From positions 1 to 33,147 of the forward strand of contig JAGCVD010000036.1 of the NCBI GenBank assembly GCA_017962545.1: a stretch of 33,147 bases of DNA, written 5' to 3'. A program made the translations under genes and the position numbers. A model generated the notes under the pieces. That model saw nothing but the letters and a program-made list of their open reading frames with translations, searched no databases and was not told where the DNA came from. The DNA comes from Bacteroidales bacterium (GTDB lineage Bacteria > Bacteroidota > Bacteroidia > Bacteroidales > P3). Below, one piece after another: positions 23,974 through 31,573 of the stretch (positions are counted from its first letter, which is position 1; each line of letters starts with the position of its first letter).

Positions 23974-25077
23974 ATGGCAGACAACGAGAACAACGACAAC
24001 AAACAATCATACGGTATTGCGGAGGCATTGACGGAAGCCCTCGAGGCAGCGGTGTTCGCCGACTGCAGCGCGTGCTATAAGGCTTACGACATGATCGAGA
24101 AGTACGCCTATGGCTACGACCCCGACGACGACAGCGTCATGAATCGCGACAACAACAACGACGACACGACTGCCTCCATGAACCGGACGCTCGACATGGC
24201 CGAGTTCAACATCACCGGTTCCGACGGGCAGCCCCGCACGGTGTACATCCCCAAAATCACCATGATGCCCTTGCCGCTGCTGCACGTCACCGAGGCCACC
24301 TTCGACATCGAGATGAACGCCAACATCGTGACTGTGAAGAACACCGAAGAGGCCAAGATGAACCCCGACACCACGCCGACTTCTTCCGACACCCCGGGCA
24401 CCTACCGGCCCACGGCAGAAGAGGCGGCCGCCAGCCAGGCCATAGCAGGCACAAGACCCAGCTCCACCGACGCGACGACAGGGTCGAGACCCGCCTCCAC
24501 CGCCGTGTCAGGCTCACGCCCCTCCTCCAACACCTCGACAGGGTCGAGGCCCACCAGCGACACCACGACCAGCTCGACCTCCAGCAGAAGCACCTCAACA
24601 GGCTCGAGGGCAGCCTCCAGCCGCGGCGGCGTGCGTGTCGACGGCCGGGGCAGCCGGAGGACCGGCTCGACAAACGCCTCGACGCCAACGGAAGCCACCC
24701 CCCTGAAACTCCAGCGTCCCACCACCGCCGGCCTGCGACGCGAACTGACCGTGGCGGCACGGCGCAAGATGCTGGTCGAGAACCGCATCAAGTCATCCAC
24801 CGTCGCCACTACCGGCAAGCAGATGGAAATCGGCGGGACAAAGAACTCCTCGTCCGAGACCAACACCTCCACCATCAACATGAAGGTGCGGGTCGAGATG
24901 AAGCAGGCCGAACTGCCCTCCGGCATCAAACTCCTGCTCCAGTCCGCCGCCAACGGCCTGGCCATCGCCGCCCGCGACCTGGCGGGAGAGCCCGTCGACG
25001 ACTATATCGACAACATCGACACCCAGGACGGCTTCGGCGAAGGCTATCCCGACGACTATGAAGACATTGCAGAATAA
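23974..25077 (+). CDS. DUF2589-like protein with Ser/Thr/Arg-rich repeat insert
   Basis: The 367-residue protein keeps the DUF2589 outline in weak form: an N-terminal helix (ALTEALEAAVFADCSACYKA, 17-36), VYIPKITMMPLPLLHV (90-105), and near the C-terminus NMKVRVEMKQAELPSGIKLL (302-321), matching the TMDVxV...PAGMAKVL strand and helix. Between them lies a long low-complexity insert (about 130-300) with GSRPxS units repeated at roughly ten-residue spacing (158-212), likely disordered and rich in possible phosphorylation or glycosylation sites. The tail is acidic (DDYIDNIDTQDGFGEG). It starts 37 nt after the helical protein. The repeat may act as a flexible tether or binding arm. Confidence 0.75.
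   Translation: MADNENNDNKQSYGIAEALTEALEAAVFADCSACYKAYDMIEKYAYGYDPDDDSVMNRDNNNDDTTASMNRTLDMAEFNITGSDGQPRTVYIPKITMMPLPLLHVTEATFDIEMNANIVTVKNTEEAKMNPDTTPTSSDTPGTYRPTAEEAAASQAIAGTRPSSTDATTGSRPASTAVSGSRPSSNTSTGSRPTSDTTTSSTSSRSTSTGSRAASSRGGVRVDGRGSRRTGSTNASTPTEATPLKLQRPTTAGLRRELTVAARRKMLVENRIKSSTVATTGKQMEIGGTKNSSSETNTSTINMKVRVEMKQAELPSGIKLLLQSAANGLAIAARDLAGEPVDDYIDNIDTQDGFGEGYPDDYEDIAE
24446..24612 (+). repeat. Degenerate ~30-bp coding repeat (GSRPxS units)
   Basis: Five or six units, each coding for about ten residues starting G[ST]RP[SAT]S, lie in tandem within the Ser/Thr-rich insert of the DUF2589-like gene. The units differ in sequence at the base level, so the array is old or under selection for protein composition. 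Confidence 0.6.
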
Positions 25078-25109
25078 CAATCCCCAAGAACAATAAATAC
25101 AGAGAACTC

Positions 25110-25328
25110 ATGCCACAGCAACAGACACCAGGATTGAAATGCCCCCAATGCGGAGAGTTCATCCACACCACAATATCGGAACTCCTCAGCGCCCAGGCGC
25201 TCCACTGCCCCTACTGCGGCCTCGAACTGACCATCAACCGCCAGGAATCGAAACAGGCCATGGAAATACTCAAGGAAGTCGACAACGCCAGCAAGAACCT
25301 GGAGAAAGCCAGCAAATTCAACGGATAA
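25110..25328 (+). CDS. Small zinc-ribbon protein
   Basis: A 72-residue protein with two CPxC knuckles, CPQC (residues 11-14) and CPYC (33-36), that should bind one zinc ion, followed by a helical C-terminal tail (QAMEILKEVDNASKNLEKAS). I recognise no specific family; the ribbon resembles rubredoxin-like or MJ0042-type small ribbons. It sits inside the DUF2589 operon, 32 nt after the repeat-rich gene and 21 nt before the minimal paralog, so it is likely an accessory or adaptor component. It is too small to be an enzyme and could bind nucleic acid or a partner protein. Confidence 0.75.
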   Translation: MPQQQTPGLKCPQCGEFIHTTISELLSAQALHCPYCGLELTINRQESKQAMEILKEVDNASKNLEKASKFNG

Positions 25329-25349
25329 ACCCATAAAACAACAATCGCC

Positions 25350-25868
25350 GTGCCTGAAGACAACACATACAGTGCATTGGACACACTGAATTTCGGAGAG
25401 CTGATTACCGCCCCCCTCAATGCCTGCGTCGACGCACAGGCCCAGGCGGCCACGGCCACCGCCGACTACATCCAGAACGTGGGATTCCAATACGACGAAA
25501 GGGAAAAGACCTACAAGCCCGTCACCTTCTCCTTCACCTACGAGACCAACGAGGGCAAGAAACGCTTCACCATCCCGCTCCTCTCCGTAGTGCCGGTGCC
25601 GTACCTACAGATTCACGACGTCAACCTCGTCTTCTCCACCGACCTCGCCGTCGAGAAGGGCGGCACGCTGGTGGGCAAAGTGTCGACCGACGACAAGAAC
25701 AAGACGGAAACCCTCGAGACCTCCAGCTTCAAGAGCGACCTCAAGATAAATGTCAACATCAAGGCATCCACCTCGGACATGCCTATGGGCATCAGCCAGC
25801 TCCTGAAGGTGATGCAGGACTCCATCTCGGTGAAATCCGTGACACCGGGGACTTCTAACGCAAAGTGA
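25350..25868 (+). CDS. Minimal DUF2589 protein, paralog 5
   Basis: At 172 residues this is the shortest version and shows the core alone: LNFGELITAPLNACVDAQAQ (residues 13-32), IPLLSVVPVPYLQI (75-88), a short linker, LKINVNIKASTSDMPMGISQ (131-150) and LLKVMQDSI. The KKDS motif and the C-terminal extra domain are missing. The start is a GTG at 25350, chosen because no ATG lies between it and the first motif and the gap to the previous stop is 21 nt. It ends four nt before the glycosyltransferase fusion gene, so the two are tightly coupled. Confidence 0.8.
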   Translation: MPEDNTYSALDTLNFGELITAPLNACVDAQAQAATATADYIQNVGFQYDEREKTYKPVTFSFTYETNEGKKRFTIPLLSVVPVPYLQIHDVNLVFSTDLAVEKGGTLVGKVSTDDKNKTETLETSSFKSDLKINVNIKASTSDMPMGISQLLKVMQDSISVKSVTPGTSNAK

Positions 25869-25872
25869 CACC

Positions 25873-27489
25873 ATGAACGACCTCAGCCAACCATTCAAAA
25901 TACCGTCCTATAAGTACGACGACGCTGTCGACGAGCTGGGCAAGATGCCTTTCGGCAACCTGATAGGCAACATCCTCACCTCGTGTGTCGAGGCCCAGAC
26001 ACGGGCGACAGAAACGGCGTGGAGGTACACCCAGTCGGTGCTGGAACAGAAGACCCCCCTGGTCTTCACCTTCCAGGACCAGGAGGGCCTGAAGCGCCTT
26101 GAGATGCCGCTCTTCACCATCGTGCCCCTCCCCTACATGAAACTAGACAATATCGACATCGACTTCGATGCCGAGGTGGGCACCCTCGACGAGCGCAAGG
26201 GCGAGTTCCTCGTCACCGTCAACAACGCCTCCTCCGAAGGCGACGCCACCCAGGTGGTCAAGACCGCCACCAACCTCCACATCGGCATCAACGCCGGCAC
26301 CACCGACATGCCCGTGGGCCTCGCCATGCTCCTACGGCACATGGGCGGCGGCCTCATCGTCGAGGACCTCAACGACCCCGCCCGCGCTGCCGAGATAGCC
26401 AAAATCGTCGCCAGCCTCGAGAAGCACGCCCTCGAAGAGGAGCAGCGCCGCGAGGAGATGATACGACGGATGCAGGAAGAAGAGGCCCAGCGCGAAGAAG
26501 AGGAACGCCGCCGCCGCGAAGAAGAGGAACGCAAGCAGCGCGAGGCCGAAGGCAATACTCCCGTGGTCTACTTCGCCAGCCCCTCCAACACCATCGACAA
26601 CACCGCCGACTACTCCGGCGCACCCCTCAAGGGCGTGCACGTCATCTGGACCAAGGCCGCCACGGCAAAGGACGGCACCAGCGGGTATTACAAGATGAGC
26701 GAGATAGACCTCCTCTCCACCATCACCTCGGCACTCCTCTGGCGCAAGTTCAACGGCCCCATAAAGCTCTACACCGACTCCGCCGGACTCGAATACTTCC
26801 AGCGCATCAACATCACCGGCCTCTGGAACGGCGGCATCGACACCTCGGTGCTCGACAGGATTCCCAACTCCTACAACCCCGAAATCTTCTACAACGCAGG
26901 CCGCATCTTCGCCATCCAGGCCGAGACCACGCCGTTCACCGTCCTGGACACCGACATGCTCGTATGGCAGCCCCTCCGGCCCCTCATCGGCGACAAGTAC
27001 GTCATGGGCCTCCACCCCGAGCCGCTGGCCAAGTACCAGCAATACTACCCCGAACAGGACCAGCTGAAGAAGCCCGCAGGCTGGAGCGCCCCGGCCGCCT
27101 GGCAATGGACGGCCGACCCCGTCAATACCGCCATCACCTACTACGGCGAGGAGGGCCTCAAGAACTACTACGTCCAGCAAGCCCTGCGCTTCATGGGCAG
27201 CAACAACGAGCGCCCGTCCGACATAGACTCGCAGATGCGCTTCGTCGACCGCCGCTTGTTCTCCATGTGCATGAAAGCAATGACCTCTGCGGCCTCCACC
27301 TTCCTCGCCTCCGACACCGACGAGAGCAAGCCCTTCACCCACATCTGGGGCTCCAACCCCACGGCTCGCGACAACGAGAACATCAACAAGCAAATCTGCA
27401 CCGAACTGGTCAAAATCATCAATACCCACTTCGCCGACATCCCCATGCCGCCGCAAGTGATAAGCGCAAGAAACCATTACAGACAATAA
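25873..27489 (+). CDS. DUF2589 - coiled coil - DUF6734-like glycosyltransferase fusion
   Basis: The 538-residue protein has three parts. Residues 25-160 are a DUF2589 core (MPFGNLIGNILTSCVEAQTR, MPLFTIVPLPYMKL, LHIGINAGTTDMPVGLAMLL). Residues about 170-226 are a highly charged Glu/Arg coiled coil. Residues about 254-538 look like a GT-A-type glycosyltransferase of the DUF6734 kind: VHVIWTKA, IKLYTDSAG (297-305), FYNAGRIFAIQAETTPFTVL and the metal-binding DTD (359-361) in VLDTDMLVWQPL. It may add sugars to the other operon products, with the DUF2589 part as docking domain; this is inference. Start and frame are clear; the gene begins four nt after the minimal paralog. No signal peptide is present, so modification would take place in the cytoplasm. 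Confidence 0.78.
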   Translation: MNDLSQPFKIPSYKYDDAVDELGKMPFGNLIGNILTSCVEAQTRATETAWRYTQSVLEQKTPLVFTFQDQEGLKRLEMPLFTIVPLPYMKLDNIDIDFDAEVGTLDERKGEFLVTVNNASSEGDATQVVKTATNLHIGINAGTTDMPVGLAMLLRHMGGGLIVEDLNDPARAAEIAKIVASLEKHALEEEQRREEMIRRMQEEEAQREEEERRRREEEERKQREAEGNTPVVYFASPSNTIDNTADYSGAPLKGVHVIWTKAATAKDGTSGYYKMSEIDLLSTITSALLWRKFNGPIKLYTDSAGLEYFQRINITGLWNGGIDTSVLDRIPNSYNPEIFYNAGRIFAIQAETTPFTVLDTDMLVWQPLRPLIGDKYVMGLHPEPLAKYQQYYPEQDQLKKPAGWSAPAAWQWTADPVNTAITYYGEEGLKNYYVQQALRFMGSNNERPSDIDSQMRFVDRRLFSMCMKAMTSAASTFLASDTDESKPFTHIWGSNPTARDNENINKQICTELVKIINTHFADIPMPPQVISARNHYRQ

Positions 27490-27527
27490 TAACATAGAAT
27501 AATATTAACCATTAAAAACACAAAACT

Positions 27528-28217
27528 ATGGCAACACAGCTTATTGAAGACCTTCAAGCCATGCCTTTTGGCGAAATGATTGGCGGCCCGCTCTCCGCTT
27601 GCATCGAAGCGCAGGAGAAAGCGGCTCTCACCACCGTCAACTTCATCCGCAACGTGGGATTTGTCAAGGACAAGGACGACAACCCCACCGACGAAGTCGT
27701 CAACGTTACCTTCATGTACAAACGAGAGAACAAGATGGTCGAACTCACCGTCCCTCTCCTCACCATTGTCCCCATCCCCTTCATCGCCATCGACACGGTG
27801 AACATCAACTTCAAGGCCAACCTCAAGAGCTTCCAGCGCGAGACAGGCAAGCAGAAGGAGGCCGAGAGCGACTATCAGCACAACTATGAGAACTCGTCGA
27901 CGAAGAAGGCCAGCCTCGGCTGGGGCAGCGTGAGCCGCGACCGTTCCTACTCATCGGCCACCGCCACCGTCTCGACCAAGAAGGACTCCGTGGCCACCCA
28001 GACCTCGCAGTACAGCGTCGAGGCCACCATAGACATCAATGTCGTCGCCCACCAGGAGTCGATGCCCGCCGGCATGGCCAAGGTGCTCGAGATGCTCAAC
28101 CAGGCCATCTTCCTGGAGCCTACCGACAAGGACGAGCAAATCAAGAACCTCGAAAACCAGATCGCAGACCTCAAGGCCGAGAAGGAGAAGGAAAAACAAC
28201 TGGCAGCAAAGAATTAA
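27528..28217 (+). CDS. DUF2589 protein with C-terminal coiled coil, paralog 7
   Basis: The 229-residue protein has MPFGEMIGGPLSACIEAQEK (residues 12-31), VPLLTIVPIPFIAI (75-88), a Ser-rich linker with GWGSVSRDRSYSS, TKKDSVATQTSQYSVEATID (150-169) and MPAGMAKVLEMLNQA (179-193). It is nearly as close to paralog 1 as paralog 2 is. Instead of the extra beta domain it ends in a heptad-like coiled coil (about 201-229, EQIKNLENQIADLKAEKEKE), which may dimerise or meet the coiled coil of the glycosyltransferase fusion. It lies 38 nt after that gene and 19 nt before the acyl-CoA ligase gene. Confidence 0.85.
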   Translation: MATQLIEDLQAMPFGEMIGGPLSACIEAQEKAALTTVNFIRNVGFVKDKDDNPTDEVVNVTFMYKRENKMVELTVPLLTIVPIPFIAIDTVNINFKANLKSFQRETGKQKEAESDYQHNYENSSTKKASLGWGSVSRDRSYSSATATVSTKKDSVATQTSQYSVEATIDINVVAHQESMPAGMAKVLEMLNQAIFLEPTDKDEQIKNLENQIADLKAEKEKEKQLAAKN

Positions 28218-28236
28218 TTAACGAAAACACCACTCA

Positions 28237-29946
28237 ATGAGTACAGAGAAGCATGCGGACCTGGTCCGCTTCAATCATTATTTTGAGCGATTGCAACAGA
28301 CAATCCGCGAGAGATGGGACTATCCCGCCCTCTGCAACTTCCAAGGAGACAGCATGACTTTCGGCCAAATGGCCACCGAGATAGCCCGCATGCACGTACT
28401 GCTGGAGGAAGCCGGAATACAGAAGGGCGACCACATCGCCCTCTGCGCCCGCAACACCTACCGCTGGGCTCTCTCCTACCTCAGTATCACCACCTACGAG
28501 GCTGTCATCGTCCCCCTGCTCGTCGACTTCCACGCCGACAGCGTCATGTCGCTCACCGACCATTCCGACGCCATCATACTCTTCACCGACCGTGACAAAT
28601 GGAAAACCCTCGACATCGAACGCATGCCTAAACTGCGCGGCGTGATATGCACCGAGGATTTCTCCATCATCCTCTCCAAGGATGAACGCATCGACCAGGC
28701 CGTCGCCCGCTGGCAAGAGGCTTTCCAGGCCCGCTACCCCAACGGATTCGGCATAGATGACGTGCACTACAACACGGACAACATGGATAACCTCTCCATC
28801 ATCAACTACACCTCGGGCTCGAGCGGCGACCCGAAGGGCGTGATGCTCACCTACCGTGCTTCCAGCGCCTCTATCGACTTCGGCCTGCGCAACATGCCCG
28901 TGTACTACGGCGACCGCATCGTCTCGATGCTGCCGATGGCACACATCTATGGTCTCACTTTCGAGTTCCTCTATCCCATCACGGGAGGAGCCACCGTCTA
29001 CTATCTCGGCGGCCGTCCCGCACCCACGAAACTGCTCCAGGCCATGAAGGAGGTGAAGCCTTACCTGATTTGCACCGTCCCTATGGTCATGGAGAAGGTA
29101 TACCGTTCCGCCATCGAGCCAGTCCTCAGTAAGTGGTACATGAGAATTCTCTGCGCCATCCCCGGCCTCAAGAATGTCATCTTCGGCAAGGTGCGCGAGA
29201 AACTCGACGCCGCCTTCGGAGGCAATGTGCGTTGCTACATCATGGGGGGCGCGGCCCTCAACCCTGCCGTGGAGAAATGCTTCCATAAAATCAAGCTCCA
29301 CTTCACCGTTGGCTACGGCATGACCGAGGCCGCTCCTCTTCTCGGCTATGAAGACTGGCGGCGCTATGCCGCCCGCAGCTGCGGCAAGTCGGTGGACTGC
29401 GCCCACGTGCGCATCGACTCCTCTGACCCCGCCCGCATTGTGGGCGAGATTCAGGCCAAGGGCGACAACATCTGCATCGGGTACTACAAGAACGAGAGCG
29501 CCACAAAGGCCGCCTTCACCGAGGACGGATACCTCTGCACCGGCGACCTCGGCCTTATCGACCACGAAGGCAACATCTACATCAAGGGCCGCAGCAAGTG
29601 CATGATCCTCTCTTCCACCGGACAGAACATCTATCCCGAGGAGCTCGAGGCTGTAATCAACAACCAAGAGTATGTGGCCGAGTCGCTTGTCGTTGACCGT
29701 TCCGCCGAGGCAGATGCTGGCGGCACCACGGGCGCCACCAAGCTCTACGCGCTTGTCTACCTCAACCCCGACGAGTTGAAGAATGACGAGGTGGACGAGA
29801 AGGATATCCCCGACCTGCTCAACCACATGCTGCGCGAGATCAACCACAAGCTGCCCAACTACAGCCAAATCACCAAGATTGAGCTCGTCGACGTCCCCTT
29901 CGAGAAGACCCCCAAGATGAGTATCAAACGCTACCTCTACAAGTAG
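28237..29946 (+). CDS. Long-chain acyl-CoA ligase (AMP-forming)
   Basis: The 569-residue protein is an AMP-binding adenylate-forming enzyme: P-loop YTSGSSGDPKG (residues 191-201), GYGMTEAAPL (about 357-366), LCTGDLG (near 435) with the ribose-binding Asp, and a C-terminal PKMSIKRYLY with the catalytic Lys. The overall pattern is that of long-chain fatty acid CoA ligases (FadD-like), which activate fatty acids with ATP and CoA. It follows paralog 7 by 19 nt without a terminator, so it is probably on the same transcript. It may work with the operon products (for example on acylation) or simply be a housekeeping neighbour. Confidence 0.88.
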   Translation: MSTEKHADLVRFNHYFERLQQTIRERWDYPALCNFQGDSMTFGQMATEIARMHVLLEEAGIQKGDHIALCARNTYRWALSYLSITTYEAVIVPLLVDFHADSVMSLTDHSDAIILFTDRDKWKTLDIERMPKLRGVICTEDFSIILSKDERIDQAVARWQEAFQARYPNGFGIDDVHYNTDNMDNLSIINYTSGSSGDPKGVMLTYRASSASIDFGLRNMPVYYGDRIVSMLPMAHIYGLTFEFLYPITGGATVYYLGGRPAPTKLLQAMKEVKPYLICTVPMVMEKVYRSAIEPVLSKWYMRILCAIPGLKNVIFGKVREKLDAAFGGNVRCYIMGGAALNPAVEKCFHKIKLHFTVGYGMTEAAPLLGYEDWRRYAARSCGKSVDCAHVRIDSSDPARIVGEIQAKGDNICIGYYKNESATKAAFTEDGYLCTGDLGLIDHEGNIYIKGRSKCMILSSTGQNIYPEELEAVINNQEYVAESLVVDRSAEADAGGTTGATKLYALVYLNPDELKNDEVDEKDIPDLLNHMLREINHKLPNYSQITKIELVDVPFEKTPKMSIKRYLYK

Positions 29947-29970
29947 GCCGAGGCCCCCAGCCCAGCCCCC

Positions 29971-30012
29971 TGAAACAACCAGCCCCGCCGAATGGCGGGG
30001 CTGGTTGTTTCA
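29971..30012 (+). terminator. Strong hairpin terminator of the DUF2589/ligase operon
   Basis: A perfect 19-bp stem (29971-29989 with 29994-30012) with a GAAT loop starts 24 nt after the ligase stop. The upper stem is GC-rich and the right arm contains GGTTGTTT. No separate long T tract follows. Confidence 0.75.
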
Positions 30013-30049
30013 GTAGCAGGAAAATTCACCCTAATGCATTAGTAGCATG

Positions 30050-30280
30050 CTATTTCCATTTCTTGTAGGGAGTGCGCAAATGTTCTTCGAGTACCGCGGC
30101 ATTCTGTGCTGCACCCCATTCACCGGAGTCCCACAGGCGGTCCATCTCGTCTGTGGCCTTCTGTGCATAGAAATTGGAAATGACCTGTCGTAGTTCCTCG
30201 ACCTTGTCCATTGTGTTCATTCTGCTCAACAATCTCAGAATGCCCAGTTGCGCCCGATTCAATTCAGTGACTTGTTCCAT
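30050..30280 (-). CDS. Small conserved protein, antitoxin-like
   Basis: The 76-residue protein (LNRAQLGILRLLSRM, VEELRQVISNFYAQKATDEMDRLWDSGEW, EEHLRTPYKK) matches a family of small Bacteroidales proteins, sometimes mislabelled as dephospho-CoA kinase, that often occur in front of PIN-domain toxins. Here no PIN gene follows on the minus strand, since the next downstream feature is the convergent terminator, so it seems to be an orphan. It is likely helical and cytoplasmic. The assignment rests on memory of the family pattern. Confidence 0.65.
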   Translation of the reverse strand: MEQVTELNRAQLGILRLLSRMNTMDKVEELRQVISNFYAQKATDEMDRLWDSGEWGAAQNAAVLEEHLRTPYKKWK

Positions 30281-30345
30281 AATGCGTTAATCTATTACCT
30301 ACACAACGGATATCGTCTCCAAATATTGTATTCATTCATGATATT

Positions 30346-30376
30346 TTTGCGGAATCGGGAATAATGTGTATATTTG
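30346..30376 (+). promoter_or_regulatory. Promoter for the Rpn-family nuclease gene
   Basis: TTTG (30346-30349) and TATATTTG (30369-30376) are 19 nt apart. The expected transcription start, near 30383, supports the ATG at 30401 as the gene start. Confidence 0.7.
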
Positions 30377-30400
30377 CATTTTGAAACAACACGAAAAATA

Positions 30401-31327
30401 ATGGCTGACATGAGCATTATACCACAGAGAAACAACATATTGAATGGTAGTGGAAAATACCTCGACCCTAAAGCCGACTTGACATTCAAGCTGGTCTTTG
30501 GCGAGCATCCCGACTTGATGATGAGTCTGCTTAATGCCCTTTTGCCGCTGGACGACGACGGGCAGATTACCAAGGTTGAGTACCTTACCCCCGAGATGGT
30601 TCCCGAAAATCCCGGCAAGAAGAACAGCGTGGTGGATGTCCGTTGCACCGACCAGCAGGGACGGCAATTCATCGTCGAGATGCAGCTCTACTGGAACCCT
30701 TATTTCCAACAGCGCGTACTGCTCAACGCCTCCAAGGCCGTGGTGCGCCAGTTGCAGCAAGGGGAAGACTACCGCCTCATCCATCCCGTATACTGCCTCA
30801 GCCTGGTAAACCAGATAGGTTTCGAGAGTGAGCCGGATGAGTTCTACCACGACTATGCCATCGTGAACACCGAGCATCCTGAGCGCCGTATCGAAGGGTT
30901 GCGGTTTGTTTTCGTGGAACTTCCCAAATTCCAGCCCAAGACCATCGCCGAGAAGAAAATGGCCGTATTGTGGCTGCGTTTCCTCACCGAGATAGGGGGC
31001 GACCAGACAGAAGCCCCCGCGGAATTGCTCGACAACGAGTTGACCAGCAAGGCCCTCGGCATCGTGGAGAAGTCAGCCATGAGCGACGCCCAGCTCTATG
31101 CGTATGAGCAGTTCTGGCGCGCCGTCATCGACGAGCAGGCCCTTATCGACGGCGGCTACACGAAAGGCCGCGAGGAAGGCCGTGCCGAAGGTGAAGCCAT
31201 CGGTCGTGCGGATGGAGAACGGTCAAAAGCCCTGGAGACCGCCCGCAAGATGAAGGCCAAGCACTATCCTGTTGCCGATATTGCCGAGATGACAGGTCTC
31301 ACGGAAAAGGAAGTCGAAAGTGTTTGA
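30401..31327 (+). CDS. Rpn family PD-(D/E)xK nuclease / putative transposase
   Basis: The 308-residue protein begins at ATG 30401; an in-frame TTG at 30374 falls inside the promoter and is rejected. It shows the family pattern YLDPKADLTFKLVFGEHPDL at the N-terminus and the nuclease core VVDVRCTDQQGRQFIVEMQ, where D and ExQ are the PD-(D/E)xK-type catalytic residues. The C-terminal part is a Gly/Arg/Glu-rich segment (KGREEGRAEGEAIGRADGE) and a small helix-turn-helix-like end. Rpn proteins are DNA nucleases that promote RecA-independent recombination; they are common, often in several copies, in Bacteroidetes genomes. It is a monocistronic gene between a promoter and an inverted repeat. Confidence 0.85.
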   Translation: MADMSIIPQRNNILNGSGKYLDPKADLTFKLVFGEHPDLMMSLLNALLPLDDDGQITKVEYLTPEMVPENPGKKNSVVDVRCTDQQGRQFIVEMQLYWNPYFQQRVLLNASKAVVRQLQQGEDYRLIHPVYCLSLVNQIGFESEPDEFYHDYAIVNTEHPERRIEGLRFVFVELPKFQPKTIAEKKMAVLWLRFLTEIGGDQTEAPAELLDNELTSKALGIVEKSAMSDAQLYAYEQFWRAVIDEQALIDGGYTKGREEGRAEGEAIGRADGERSKALETARKMKAKHYPVADIAEMTGLTEKEVESV

Positions 31328-31362
31328 AAGATACCCTCGTTTATTTACAATACACAAAAAGT

Positions 31363-31409
31363 GTCCAAGAAATTGTCCAAGAAATTGTGGCAATGCCGTT
31401 GCCACAATT
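31363..31409 (+). repeat. Tandem 12-mer and 11-bp inverted repeat after the nuclease gene
   Basis: GTCCAAGAAATT is present twice in tandem (31363-31374 and 31375-31386), running into a perfect hairpin AATTGTGGCAA-5 nt-TTGCCACAATT (31383-31409). The hairpin may end the nuclease transcript. The tandem unit also pairs as an inverted repeat with 31561-31573. Confidence 0.6.
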
Positions 31410-31573
31410 GGAAACCACGAAAATCACGGCCAGGACGATAGATTGAAATAATTTCCGTACCTTTGCAGTGACAACCAAAACAAGCACCACCATGTAATAC
31501 ACAGAGAATAAAGAACAAAGACATATAGAAGCGTTTTTGCTTCTCAAGGAATACGGAATCTGGACAATTTCTT
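31367..31573. promoter_or_regulatory. Promoter-like box flanked by 13-bp inverted repeats (possible invertible promoter)
   Basis: AAGAAATTGTCCA (31367-31379) and its exact reverse complement (31561-31573) bracket 181 nt that hold the -7-like TACCTTTG (31458-31465, plus strand). A -33 TTTG at the right distance is not seen. Size and layout resemble phase-variable promoters of Bacteroidetes, but no invertase gene lies in the window and the arms are short. Confidence 0.35.

Noticed and set aside
24446-24612. CRISPR-like array
   Set aside because: The repeats are coding, degenerate and contiguous, with no unique spacers.
26332-27495. 387-codon open frame on the minus strand
   Set aside because: Antisense to the glycosyltransferase fusion; composition artefact of C-ending codons.
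20054-28217. Phage tail or contractile injection system
   Set aside because: Multiple paralogs recall tube proteins, but no sheath, baseplate, AAA+ ATPase, tape-measure, terminase or portal gene is present.
28234-29868. 544-codon open frame on the minus strand
   Set aside because: Antisense to the acyl-CoA ligase with all motifs intact; no recognisable domain in the antisense product.
30374-30400. TTG start of the Rpn-family gene
   Set aside because: It lies inside the -7 promoter box, upstream of the expected transcription start.
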